64,000 nt of DNA. Source: Blastomyces gilchristii SLH14081 (lineage: Eukaryota; Ascomycota; Eurotiomycetes; Onygenales; Ajellomycetaceae). Each line of letters opens with the position of its first letter. Within the stretch, counting starts at the first letter, position 1. Positions 45,201 through 56,860 of this stretch are shown here, piece after piece. The position numbers were made by a program, and so were the translations under genes. The notes below the pieces were generated by a model, which was given only the letters and a program-made list of their open reading frames with translations, ran no database searches and was not told the origin of the DNA. The stretch covers positions 3,064,386-3,128,385 of the forward strand of contig NW_003101682.1 of assembly GCF_000003855.2 (NCBI RefSeq), written 5' to 3'.

Positions 45201-47044
45201 CTGCGCGCACTGATATTTTCGAGAAATGGAATGGCGTTCACTCTGCTATCTCTGTCTCCAATTCTGATGACCCGTCTATCCATATCGTTGCGGCAATCGA
45301 TCCAACGACGGAGATTGCTCAACGCTGGGTTCCTATTCTGAAAGTATTATCAGAACTAAATGGCGTCAGTTTGAAGCTGTTCCTCAATCCCCGGGAGGAA
45401 ATAAAAGAATTGCCTATTAAAAGATTTTATCGACAAGTCCTCGAATCAGCCCCATCCTTCAATGCAGATGGCTCCATAGCGAAGCCGCAGGCTATCTTCC
45501 GTGGAATCCCTGGTGAAGCACTACTCAATTTAGGGATGGACGTACCTCCTTCATGGCTTGTAGCTCCCAAGGAATCGATACACGACCTCGACAACCTCAA
45601 ACTGAGCACACTCAAAGAAGGCACCAACGTTGATGTTATTTATGAGTTAGAACATATTTTAATCGAAGGCCACTCGCGAGATGTTACTCGAGGCGTACCT
45701 CCAAAGGGAGTCCAACTGCTCCTTGGAACAGAGAAAAATCCCCACTTCGCAGATACCATCGTCATGGCCAACCTGGGCTATTTCCAATTCAAAGCACGGC
45801 CAGGATGCTGGAAGATAACATTAAAACCGGGCCAGAGCGAACGCATCTTCCGCATTGACAGCGTTGGTGGACATGGCTATATACCTACACCCGGCGATGA
45901 GAACAACGATGTAGCCCTTCTTTCCTTCCAAGGGAAGACACTCTTCCCGCGCCTCTCTCGAAAACCTGGTCATGAAAGAGATGACGTCCTCGATGCGGAT
46001 CACAAACCAGCCTCCGCCGCAAAGCACTTCCTTTCAAAGGGCTTAAACTTCGCCTCCAACATCTTGCACAGCATTACTGGCCCCGCCCAAGAAACACACG
46101 CAGACATAAACATTTTCTCTGTCGCCAGCGGCCATCTATACGAACGCATGCTCAACATCATGATGGTCTCCGTCATGAAGCATACAAAACATAGCGTGAA
46201 ATTCTGGTTCATCGAACAATTCCTATCCCCATCGTTTAAATCTTTCCTCCCCCACCTCGCCGCGGAATATGGCTTCTCCTACGAAATGGTCACCTACAAA
46301 TGGCCGCACTGGCTGCGCGCACAGACAGAAAAACAACGCATCATCTGGGGTTATAAGATTCTCTTCTTAGACGTCCTCTTCCCGCTCTCGCTGGACAAGG
46401 TCATCTTCGTCGACGCGGACCAAATTGTCCGCGCGGACATGTATGAGCTCGTCACGCTAGATCTAGAAGGGGCGCCATACGGCTTCACGCCAATGTGCGA
46501 CTCGCGCACGTCCATGGAGGGCTTCCGCTTCTGGAAGCAAGGGTACTGGGAGAAATTCCTCCGCGGCCTCCCCTACCACATCTCCGCGCTGTACGTGGTC
46601 GATCTGAACCGGTTCCGGGCCATTGCTGCTGGCGACAAGTTGCGCGGGCAGTATCATACCCTCTCCGCCGATCCGGCCAGTCTGAGCAATCTAGACCAGG
46701 ACCTGCCGAATAATATGCAGCAGGTGTTGCCGATCAAGAGTCTACCGCAGGATTGGCTGTGGTGTGAGACGTGGTGTTCCGATGAGTCGTTGGCGACGGC
46801 GAAGACGATTGATCTGTGTAATAATCCGTTGACGAAGGAGCCCAAATTGGAGAGGGCTAGGAGGCAGGTGCCTGAGTGGACGGTTTATGATGAGGAGATT
46901 GCGGCTGTGCAGCGGAGGGTGTTGGAGGAAGAGAGGGAGGCTAAGGGAGGAACAAAAGGTGGGGATCAGAACGTGCCTCGGGATGATGGTGGGGACGATG
47001 GGAAGGGGAAGAGTGAAAAGGGGACCAGGAAGGATGAGCTGTAA
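42235..47044 (+). CDS. UDP-glucose:glycoprotein glucosyltransferase (ER folding sensor)
   Basis: Five exons (42235-42389, 42476-42829, 42884-43730, 43822-44082, 44144-47044) give 1,505 residues, the full size of UGGT. A signal peptide covers about residues 1-27 (RLGGLALFGASLLFTSNAIA). The long N-terminal thioredoxin-like sensor region is followed by the GT24 domain. The catalytic site KVIFVDADQIVRADMYELV has the D-A-D metal motif near residues 1296-1298, followed by AAGDKLRGQYHTLSADPASL and DLPNNMQQVLPIKSLPQDWL. The protein ends in KDEL, an ER retrieval signal. It reglucosylates misfolded N-glycoproteins for the calnexin cycle. All four introns are GT-AG and lie in the first third of the gene. 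Yeast's relative Kre5 is degenerate; this one keeps the catalytic motifs. Confidence 0.95.
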
Positions 47045-48526
47045 GATGCCCTTATGTGTTAGAGGCTTACTTGAGTTCTTAGAACGTTGGACTCTGGTCT
47101 ATATAATATTTTGTTTTGCCATGTAAAATCGTAAAAAAATCATTTTCAAAAGACGCTAGAAGGCTCGGTTGGGTATCTATTCTGTCTGATCTGTTTTCTG
47201 AAAGACTTTCTTTTATTTCCTGCTATCGTACATACATACATTGCGGTCCGACGAGACCGCGACTGGCCTGTCTCCCCGCTCCCCCCCACCACCCCAAATT
47301 TGCAAGTAACCATTGAAATGTGTAAAGTACATGCCTGGAGAACAGAATCAACGAACACCAGGGAGATTTTCGGCGAAGAGGGCAAATATTGGTGAGGGAA
47401 AATAATAAATAAGGAGTAAGTTGGTGTTAGATGGCGTCCTTGAATAGATATTAGATGTGCAGGTCCTGCCAGCCAGCAATCTATTGAACACATCCTCGAT
47501 CATGATAGAATTTTTATTCGGCTTGATGAGATATGAATAAAAGGCACTTTAGCACTAGCAAACAGCAAGGGGATGTTGCCCATATGGCGTTTTATTCAAT
47601 CCCTTCACAAAGCACAGCTTGCGCGTTTTTTTAACCCTGGGGCCGTAGGTTCTCCTGAGCATGCATGGAATGCAACTTCTACGAAAGGCAATCCAACTTG
47701 CCAGGGCTGGGGCCCTGTCTTTGGCAGTAGTCGGGGACTATCGCAGCACCATGCGGATGGCTCGCCTGTTCTGTTTGCCCGGCTGGCGGGTGAATGATCT
47801 TATGGGTCAATCATTTATGAAGAACCGGGACTGTGCCCAACAGGACTAAAAAAATCAATCTCCTCGGAGCTTGGGGGGTAGAGCAAGGCACCAAGGAAAA
47901 TCTCGCTGGCAGGAAGGAGTTCAGTCAGGGAACAGTGGGAGCCCCCCAACTCAATATACGTGCCCAACTTGGCGGGCTGACCGTCTAACGTTGCTCAGAT
48001 GGAGCCCATATCCCCAAAATTTGAGACTGCCCTAACAATAACAGGGCGCACGATAAACAGTCTGTGTTAACTCCTGGGCTTTTTTCGGGCGAGGAGGTGA
48101 GGCGGGGGTGAGTGGCTCACATTTGCCCGATACAAAAAGCAACAACTAATTGAACCAGCCTCATCATGCCTCCCGTGGATGACCATGGACTGGAAGTTCA
48201 CCTCACACTATTTCCATACCGGGGCACTGGTGGAGGTGGATTCTCCCCGTCTGGATATTCTCAGCTGCGTATCAATTGTGATTCAACGCCCAGCGAGCCG
48301 CCTAGCTGGGATGAAGAACATCCACAAAACCCCAGCCAAGAGATGAACATCCCAGACTCTGTTGGATACTCTGTTGGATTCTCTGCTGTCGTATACTGCG
48401 TCGGGTGCTGCGTTGGAGGCTCCATCGGTCCCCTCGTCAAGGAGTCCATTGAATCAGGCATCCAAGACGGAACTCCGGAAAAAAGTAGAGTGAAGGGGTA
48501 AGAAAAACACTGCCCACAAATATATT
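47045..48526. other. Intergenic between convergent UGGT and Myb genes
   Basis: 1.5 kb. Contains one ORF of unclear status (48166-48501). Otherwise nothing recognised. Confidence 0.5.
48166..48501 (+). CDS. Weak candidate: 111-residue Gly-rich ORF
   Basis: The ORF starts MPPVDDHGLEVHLTLFPYRG and has a hydrophobic Gly/Cys stretch (VGYSVGFSAVVYCVGCCVGG) that could insert into a membrane, then an acidic and basic end. It stops 25 bp before the stop of the convergent Myb gene, so it does not overlap it. The composition is not low-complexity, and the start has a CC-rich context on its 3' side. I recognise no family and cannot exclude chance. Confidence 0.25.
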   Translation: MPPVDDHGLEVHLTLFPYRGTGGGGFSPSGYSQLRINCDSTPSEPPSWDEEHPQNPSQEMNIPDSVGYSVGFSAVVYCVGCCVGGSIGPLVKESIESGIQDGTPEKSRVKG

Positions 48527-50413
48527 TCACTTTGGGCTTGTGTCGTGCCCCCTTTCTCTCCATTTTCTCCGCATGGCCCTCCACTTTGCACCGCATTGCT
48601 CCCTAGTCCTGGTATGCCCCATGAGCTCGCTCACCCGAGTCCATAGGATATCGTGCGGGTCGATCTGATATATATCCCCTGGCAACGAACCACCGGCGGT
48701 GGTGTCGTCGTCCTCGGTGGGCTGAGCCTTCCGCCATTGCCTCACAGCATTTTCGAGATTCACGCACTCTTCATCAGTCCATAACCCATGATTCTGGTTG
48801 TCACGATGCTGTACATGTTTCCGAAAGCGCGTGTTGACGTCGTCTCGGGCCCGGCCCAAGATCCGGGCGATCTTGGCGAAATCGGACCCGTGTTCTGCAT
48901 GCAAGGCGGCCAGCTCGTCGTCTTGTTCCCTGGTCCATTGGCGCGGCTTCTGAGAGGTGACCACGTAGTGCGAGCGCATATAGCGGTGCACGTCTTTGTG
49001 TTTGCGACCAGGCATGAGGGCGTACAAATGGTTCCAGAATTCGGTCCTTGTCATGATGGATTCTGGACACGGGAAGCTGGCACGGTCGGTCTCGCAGTGC
49101 TGGACCATGCGGCCAAAGTCCTCACCTGACATGTTGTTGGACTGGCAGAACTGGGACTTGAAATCTTCGACGGCAGATATCTCGGCAGCTGAATGTCTAC
49201 CAGTCTTTTCAGGCTTGTCCTTTGGCTTCCGTGGCTTCTTTGCCCTTTTTGACTGCTGGGGATTGGCGGTGGGGATAGCGGCATATTGGTTATGTTGTAC
49301 TTGTCGTTGTGGTTCAGGCATATCGTGGTATCCTGCCAGAGCTTCTTCTGGAACTTGCTCCACAGAGTGGACGAACAGAGTCTCCTCGGGAAATCCTGGA
49401 AGGGAGGTACACGTGTCAATGGACGTGCCGCAGAGTGTATATATATATGCAGAAGAAAGGGAAGGCAGTATATATATATAGATACATGTAGTGAACCATT
49501 TTAAACAAGAAGGACAACAAACCATCCCCGCCCCCTTCCCTTACCCTCTTTCGATGTAGACTGCATCGGAGGGGGAGGGGAGAAGACAAGAGAAGTTCAG
49601 TTTTTGTCTGTCTGTCTGTCTCTTGAGAAGAGAGGGCAGGAGGGAGTTTATATAGCCCACAGAGAAACGAAGAGGGCAAAAGCCGAGTCCACCTGCGCGA
49701 AAAAAAGTACTACCACTCCGGGAACGGATAGTGCCGTAGGGCAACATTCCGTGTGGAAAAAGAACAAAGGCAAGATAAACATAACAAAAGGGTATATCCA
49801 CAGCTCCGAACAAAGAGAACAAGGAACAAGATGGATGTGCCAGAAAATGCACGGAAGAAAGCGCAAGTAATGATTGGAACCACAATGCAAAAGTAGTGCA
49901 AATTTCATTTGCTTACTGTCTCGGTAGAAGCCATTATCGGGATCAACCCAATGGGTAGTAGCGTCATCATGATGTTCACCATTGTTATTGTCATTGTCAT
50001 TGTCATTGCCATTACGACTATCATTGTCCTCAATGAAAAGCGACTCCTGCTCCAGCTGAGAATTGCCGACGCTGGCATGGAGCCGAGGGTCAATGTTGGG
50101 GAGCAAATCATCAGGGAAAGGATTGTCCCGTTCCAAACCAGCGACAGGAGCCGAGAAAGCCCATCCCGGGAGGACCTGGTCTAGGAGAAGAGTGAGTATG
50201 TGTGTCAGATGGCTGAAGGGATTATCCGGACAAAGCAGTGCAAGTTCCCAGTTGTTGAAGAGGTGAGGTTGGTGACAGCTTGCAGAGGGAGGAGATATAG
50301 ATATCTTTATCCGTTAAGATAAACTTACCATCGAAGTCCACGTGATAGCCAAGTCTCGCTAAGGTTTCCTCTTCGGGCTCGGAGAAGGCCGCCGCAGTGA
50401 GGTCGCGTTTCAT
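48527..50413 (-). CDS. Myb/SANT DNA-binding protein, Reb1/TTF1-like
   Basis: Three exons (50413-50329, 50180-49917, 49395-48527) give 405 residues. The start MKRDLTAAAFSEPEEETLAR is the last in-frame ATG and has a better context than an ATG 18 codons upstream. The middle is acidic with an Asn/Asp run, then a basic patch KRAKKPRKPKDKP that may be a nuclear localisation signal. The DNA-binding part has a first Myb repeat RQWTREQDDELAALHAEHGS near residue 268 and a second, longer one beginning HGLWTDEECVNLENAV, ending WTRVSELMGHTRTREQCGAK. This arrangement with a loop-extended second repeat resembles Reb1 and mammalian TTF-I, which arrest RNA polymerase I downstream of rDNA. That specific role is inference. 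The second intron is unusually long, at 521 nt. Confidence 0.82.
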
Positions 50414-53101
50414 TTTGTAAATCGTAAAGAAAGAACAACGGGGAAAAGTAGATAATGGTGAAATCAAGAGCAGAAAGCGGGGATACGATGTATCAGTATC
50501 GAGTTATCTGTAATAAAAGAAAATAGCAGAATGGACTGTAGACCAGAAACAATCACCAAGTTGTGAGTAAACAGAGGTTTGTGGCACGTGACTTGCACTT
50601 TGGTTGGTGAGAGTAAGTGTGATGGCGGTGAGTGACGGCAGAACAGAAGAGTGAGTTGAGGAGGTGAGGAGGAGGTCGGATATTTGTATTTCCGAGTATA
50701 TTATGACTAGTTAAGCGAAAACGCCGGATTGACAGCTGCAGGCGGTAAAATACGGTAAGATACGTATCGCTTTTACGCTCCATCAAATATTTCGAGGAAG
50801 GATTGGACGAGAATAAAGAAACATCGTATAGATAGATAGCTCTTTAGAGGACTCTTCCTACCTATATTGATAACGCTTAACAGTCAAGAAACATCAAACT
50901 CAACAGCCAGTTTAGCCCACTACATGGAATGAGGTGTAGACGTGATGCACATGACCCCATCCTGAGACAGTTAAGTTACCACCACATGGATATGAGGTTG
51001 CAGGTACCCCCTGTGGCAAATCAATATAAAAGAGCCTAGAAGTCTGGTGCTGATCCTGGCAGAACAGGTTTTCAGAGATATTCTCGAACCTATGGAATGT
51101 ACATGTACATACCTGTACCTCCTACTCTCGCACCCGCGGAGAGGGTCGGCATAGGAAACTTCTTACTCATGCTGCGGAACGAAAGAAAAGGAAACCCTTT
51201 TCATCTGCTTGGACTCAGGCGACGCTTCGCGTCTTGTGGATGTAGGAATCCAGTGCTGAGAATGATAACCACGTGGGCGGAGTGAATAAAACCCCGAAAG
51301 CCCTAACCCTGAGAGCAGGACAACAGCGAACAAGAGCGCTCCATCAATCACCTGGTTTGGTCAAAAAGAGTCAAGAACGAGGGAACATCAGAGGCTCGCC
51401 AAAGGAGAGATTCCCAAGCCCCAATCCCAATGCAACAGTTGGCCTCAGGTGATAGATAGGCTTAGCACTTCATGTCAGTTTCTTGACGATGACCCGCTTC
51501 AAACAACAATCTCCAACCTCATTACTATCAAGTCCTGCCCATTTATTATGTCATAATAACTGATGGCGGGGAAATGAGTCAAACTCGGCGCGTTTGAGAG
51601 GCGGCTTTCTTCGCCCTCGTCCTCGTTCATGTGTCCAAGAGAGAGAAATTGGTCTTCTGCACCTTTTGCGCCTAGGGACAGCCGCGTTTTCTGCATATAT
51701 CGCCAAGCATTGGGGCGATTTGCCCTTGGAACATTTGATCGCAAACCACAGGGTATCACAAGATCAATAACAGTATTAGCCTTCCAAGCAGGCTTGTCAT
51801 TAACGGTCGGTTTGATGGCGTCGAGCTTCCTCCTAGTCTAATAAAGCCCACGTGACGCTTTGTGGTGCGTGTTCGATAAAATTTGCACGCGTGGCTTGAT
51901 GAGTGTGGTGACAAAACGAATGATTTCCAGCTGGGAGACAAGGGAGCGCGGTATTGCAGTGCGAATAATCGCCACGCATCTGCCACTGCTAACCGCACAT
52001 CCCAGATCAGTTTCCCCTTCGATGCATCCAGACCACACGCCACAGCCGCAACTCGGCGCCGAGCATTTCCCCCAGCGTCCAATCCCGCTTGCTGCTGCAT
52101 CGTCCAGCTCGAATAGCGCCGAGTAAGACGCTGCCAATTGCGCTTCCTTTGTAACCTTAATTAACCCTATCAATTACTCGACCATTACTCGATTGAAACT
52201 GTCCATGCGTGATCTTTGCTCCACCGCCGAGCTAACTTTGGGAAAAAAAAAAAAAACCAAACTAACCCTATATACAAAAAGTGCCGATTTTTTGAAAAAG
52301 GGACCAAAAATCTGGGCTGAACTATTTTTATTCTTTCAGTGCGGCGAGCTCCGATGCATAATAAGAGTAAATGAATACTAATGAATGGTTTTCCCTCGGC
52401 TGGACATTGTTGGGGTGCTGACGTCCTCCCCCCAGAATAATTTCTGCTGTTTTTCCTCTCATGTTCATAAGCTTTCTGTCCCTTTTCGCCCCCCTCTGTT
52501 TTCCCCTATCCACGGGCTAGAGAAGAAAGTTTCAATCCCCCTCATCGCCACTCGCTGGTTCTCCTATAATAAACAATACTCCCCAGCAGCGGTTTTGTTC
52601 CCTATCTTAGTTGCTTGTCCCTGCTGCTTGTTGCTGATTTCCCCCCTCTTCAGCCTCTAGCTAAATACCGCTGAGAAATACGAAGAAAAGTCCTGCTTTT
52701 CTTCTCTCTCCCTTTTTCTCCTCTGTCATCCACCGAAACTTTCTCTCCTTTCTTCCTTTCTTTCTTTTCCTCCCTCCCTCTCCCTCTCTCTCTCTATTTC
52801 CCCTTTTCTCTCTGTCTTTGCTGTTGGTTGGTGTGGTGTGGTGCGCGGTACACGACTGGACTGGACCGGCTCTCCCCTCTTCTTTCCTCTGGTGTCATCT
52901 GCTGCCCGCTCTCTGGCATCCTGTCAATTTCTTGTCTTGTTTCCACCCCAAGTTTGTACCGAATAAACCAAAAAGTCAAAAATATTCATTTTAGACAAGC
53001 AAAACCCCCACCGTAACCTACCATCATCATAGTTAAGTACTAGAAAACGCTCCCAAACACAACAAAATAACGGGGGCCCCACCGCGCGAAAATCCACAGC
53101 C
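50414..53101. other. 2.7-kb divergent intergenic region
   Basis: Promoters of the Myb gene (minus) and allantoinase (plus). From about 52,660 it is strongly pyrimidine-rich, like a long 5' leader of the allantoinase gene. An AGATAG (GATA-factor site) lies on the minus strand near 52,603, compatible with nitrogen control but weak on its own. ORFs around 51,756-52,173 overlap each other on both strands and show no motif. Confidence 0.5.
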
Positions 53102-54894
53102 ATGGACCCTCATCTCACACACTCTCCCACAAGCACCACCGCTTCCACTCCCGCCTCCACTCCCGCCTCCACTCCCGCCTCCACCTCCCCAACCGAAACC
53201 GGAACCGGAACACCCCTAGCCCCCTCCCTAACCGTCCTAGCCTCCACCCGCGCTATAATCTCCGGCCGCCTCACCGCTGCCACAATCGTCATCTCCCTCA
53301 CCACAGGCAAGGTAACCTCAGTCTTCCACTCCGTCCTCCCACCCACGGCCTTCCCCCCAGGAACCCAATACACAGACTACTCCCCCCATATCCTCCTGCC
53401 AGGCCTGGTGGATGCGCACGTGCACCTGAACGAACCGGGCCGGACCGAATGGGAAGGCTTCGAGACAGGGACGCGTGCTGCGGCGTTTGGCGGCGTGACT
53501 ACCGTCATTGACATGCCGTTGAATGCTATACCACCCACGACGACGGTTGACGGGCTGCGCGAGAAGATCGCCGCTGCGGCGGGGAAATGTTGGGTTGATG
53601 TGGGCTTTTATGGCGGCGTTGTCCCTGGGAATGTACAGGAGTTGAAAGGGTTGGTAGAAGCCGGGGTGAAGGGATTTAAAGGCTTTTTGATTGATAGTGG
53701 GGTATGTACCTCTTTTCCTTTTGCTTTCCCTAACTCAAACATACCTCTGGATATAAGTGATATATACAATCCTTTCAGATATGTATATATACATATATTC
53801 CTAACCACTCCTCCTAGGTCGATGAATTCCCCGCTGTATCGCCAGCGGATATCAAAGCCGCCATGCTCGAACTAGCCGATCTGCCAACGACGTTCATGTT
53901 CCATGCCGAAATGATCCCCGACGCCAATGGCGACACATCTCCGGCAAACCTCCCGTCTCCCTCAGGAGCTCCAACATCATACTCCACCTTCCTAAACACC
54001 CGACCCTCTACCTTCGAAACAGCCGCAATATCCACAATCCTCTCTCTGGCACCCTTAGCCCCCAAGCTCCCTTTGCACATCGTCCATCTCTCCGCCATGG
54101 AAGCCATCCCCTTATTGAAAGCCGCGCGCAGCCAAGGAATCAACATCACAGCAGAAACATGCTTCCACTACCTCTCCTTGGTGGCCGAGGAAGTTAGCGA
54201 CGGCGACACGCGCCACAAATGCTGCCCGCCAATTCGCAGCCAGGTGAACCAGGACGCGCTGTGGGAAGAGCTGGCAAAGCATGCCGATGCCCAGGGCGTG
54301 ATTAAAACCGTTGTCTCGGACCATTCGCCCTGCACTCCGGCGCTGAAGATCCTGCCAGCGCATATCCCTGGTGGCTGCGCTGTCAATAATAACGAGAATA
54401 ATAATGCCGCCAAAACCAACGACACCACCTCTCAAGACGAAGAGGAAGGAAACTTCCTCAAAGCCTGGGGCGGCATCTCCTCCGTCGGCCTGGGCCTCCC
54501 TATCCTCTGGACCGAGCTCCAACGCCGCCGTTCCGCAGCCGACAGCACGTCAACAGACACGCCGACGTCGACCTCATCCACAACGTCTGCCCTCGAAGAC
54601 ATCGTCCAGTGGTGCTGCGCCAATACGGCCAAGCAGGTTGGGCTGGCGTCGCAAAAGGGAGATCTTTCCGTCGGATACGACGGGGATGTTTGTGTCTTTG
54701 ACGAGACGGGGGAGTGGGTGGTGCAGCCTGATACGATGCTGTTCCGCAATAAGTGCTCGCCGTATCAGGGGAGGAAGCTGAAGGGTGTCGTGCGCGAGAC
54801 ATGGCTGAGGGGCCAAAGAGTGTATACGCGCGATGGTGGGTTTGTGGAGACGAAGCCTGTGGGGAAACTGTTGTTGGAGCCTAGAGCGGTGTAG
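53102..54894 (+). CDS. Allantoinase
   Basis: Two exons (53102-53701 and 53818-54894) encode 558 residues, longer than yeast Dal1. The cyclic amidohydrolase signature is complete: [17 protein letters not shown] with the metal-binding HVH near residue 105, [10 protein letters not shown] with the lysine that is carboxylated, [32 protein letters not shown], and DHSPC with the metal-binding Asp near residue 367. It hydrolyses allantoin to allantoate in purine degradation for nitrogen supply. The N-terminus carries a Thr/Pro/Ala/Ser tandem repeat from a 12-bp DNA repeat, and a Ser/Thr/Asn-rich insert sits between two conserved blocks. The intron is 116 nt with GT-AG ends and lies directly after the carboxylated-lysine motif. 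No other purine-catabolism gene is in the window. Confidence 0.93.
53149..53188 (+). repeat. 12-bp coding tandem repeat (STPA units)
   Basis: Three to four units of tccactcccgcc within the allantoinase N-terminus, encoding STPA-type repeats. Confidence 0.75.
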
Positions 54895-54984
54895 GGGGTT
54901 GGGAAGGGAGATTTTCTTTTCAGGAAATGACTTGACGACATATGTTACATGATTCTTTCATCTCTTCTTTCTCCTGTTTGATTT

Positions 54985-55031
<47 letters not shown>

Positions 55032-55377
55032 CATGGTGCATGCATATATACCATTATATATTTTTGATGTTTAGAAGATAATTCTCCTTCTGTTTGGGCG
55101 GTGTCGCCGTCGGATACGGGTTGTGTGGTATCTGCTTTGTTTTAGCAAGCGTGATACCTAGTTAAAGGCAATTGGAAGAGTAAATGGGAAAAATGAGAAT
55201 AAATGGATAAACAAAATATATAATATATATATTATAAAAAAAATCAAAGAAGGCGATCTATCAATGGAAAGGGGGAGTGAAAACCTACACATAAACGTCA
55301 GCAAATCAAGTCCTCCATCCGCAGTAAGGAGGGCATAGCAGAAACTATAACAAACAAACATACCTATTTTACATCTC
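54895..55377. other. Convergent 3' flanks of allantoinase and VMA12
   Basis: Contains a T run of about 43 nt (54,987-55,029) and TA-rich DNA near 55,220. No gene. Confidence 0.6.
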
Positions 55378-56437
55378 TTATTCACACTCATCATCACCAT
55401 CCCTCCCTTTCCACCGCTCCTTAACCCTCCTTCTAGCCCCACCATTAATCCCTCTCCCCCAAATCTCCTCTTTCTTTCCCTCCCCATCACCAATCCTAAC
55501 CACCCCTTCATCACCAGCTTTCCCATCCCCATCCCCACCACCAACCTCCCCAATGACAACCTTCCTCTCAACAATCGCCCGTTCCCTCCCCCTCGCCAAC
55601 TCCACCTTCTTCAAATACAGCACATACACACCCACCTCCGCCACGCCCACGAGCACGGCAACGAGCATTGAGATAAACACACGCGCAGGCTGCGAGGAGA
55701 CGGCGCCGGGGTACGAGGGCGACGAGGCCGATGTGAACGTGAAGAAGGTCGGGATGCGGAAGTTGGAGAGGGCCCAGTAGCTTGCGAAGCCGGTGAAGAG
55801 GATGGAGATGAGGATGTTGAGGACTAGGGAGGGGGTGAGGGGGTCGTCAAGGTCGTCGAGGTCGTCGAGGGCGTTGTCGTTGCTGTCGCGGTTGGCTTTT
55901 GGATGGGTATATATGTTTGGTGGTGTGTGGTCGTTGAGTCCCCATATCCGTGATGGGGATGCAGATGCGGAGGTAGGTTTTAGGAAGGCGTTGTACTTTT
56001 TTGCTTCCTCTGCGGCGAGGAGGGAGGCTTTTAGGGCGAGGTATTCGGGCGTCTGTGCATATGTTAGACTGATAATGATGATGATAGACGTATATATATA
56101 TAATAAGGAAACGTGTATGCATAGTGTGTAAGTAGAGTAGGGAGGAGAAACGAACAGGTTCCGGTTTGGGTGGAGGAGGGGGAACAAAGACTTTGGTGCC
56201 CTTGAGAAGCGAGTTGAGCGTGAAGCTCTCAGGTCTATCAGCAGATCCATTGGATGGATCCCTGGATTTATCTGCAGATGGTGTATTGGATATAAGGTGT
56301 CTGGAGAGAGCGATGAGCTGGGAGTGTGAGATTGCAGGGCTGGCGGGCGGAGTTGGCAGACAGAGCTCGTCGCGGGTTGACGCAGGCAGGCTGTCGAGGG
56401 CGGAGGCTATGGCTGGGGTGATGAGGAGGAGGACCAT
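55378..56437 (-). CDS. VMA12: V-ATPase assembly factor Vma12 (TMEM199-like, ER)
   Basis: Two exons (56437-56156 and 56052-55378) give 318 residues. The start is MVLLLITPAIASALDSLPAS, as in relatives; codons upstream use no ATG. Exon 2 opens TPEYLALKASLLAAEEAKKY, the core motif of the family, followed by two membrane spans (LVLNILISILFTGFASYWAL and FISMLVAVLVGVAEVGVYVL) and a basic, low-complexity tail. Vma12 with Vma21 and Vma22 assembles the Vo sector in the ER. The donor at 56155 is GTTCGT, weaker than the others in the window. An Asp/Leu repeat (ALDDLDDLDDP) comes from a tandem CGTCGAGGT-type sequence. The gene is divergent from PAC10. Confidence 0.88.
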
Positions 56438-56860
56438 GTTGGGCAATCATTCCTTCGTATAGGCGTAAATATGTGGATGATTCATGGATGGGGGGTTGTT
56501 GTATCTAAATAAATATCCCGGCGCTGTGTTGCGAATGTGGTGAAGGTGTGAAAAGTTGGCGGAGTTGTTCCAATCCATCCTCCTCCTCCTCCCCCTCAAG
56601 ACGTCATGTCATTCCCTTGTGGTTTTTTTCGGCGATCAACCACAACCAACGCCAGCATTCTTCAAATATTTATTTATACTCTTTTTTAAATATTTACTCC
56701 GTAGTTACTGCTATTAATATAAACATCTGCTCCACGCCCACCACCGTCTGTCTCTCAACGCTCTAACAGCTACCTTTCACCTTTCTCGCAATCCCTCCCT
56801 CTTAAATAGCTCGACGGGAGAGGGCCTGCTCCCTTTAATAAGGGCCACCGCCGCTACATC
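56438..56860. promoter_or_regulatory. Shared divergent promoter of VMA12 and PAC10
   Basis: The 423 bp between the two start codons shows CTCCTC repeats at about 56,578-56,590 and AT-rich DNA near 56,660-56,720. No ORF looks coding. Confidence 0.45.

Noticed and set aside
51756..52173. Overlapping ORFs of about 110 residues on the minus strand, and plus-strand ORFs over the same DNA
   Set aside because: Several frames are open together without motifs or introns, as in chance GC-rich sequence.
53110..53373. Antisense ORF with Val-Glu-Ala-Gly repeats over allantoinase
   Set aside because: Shadow of the 12-bp STPA repeat.
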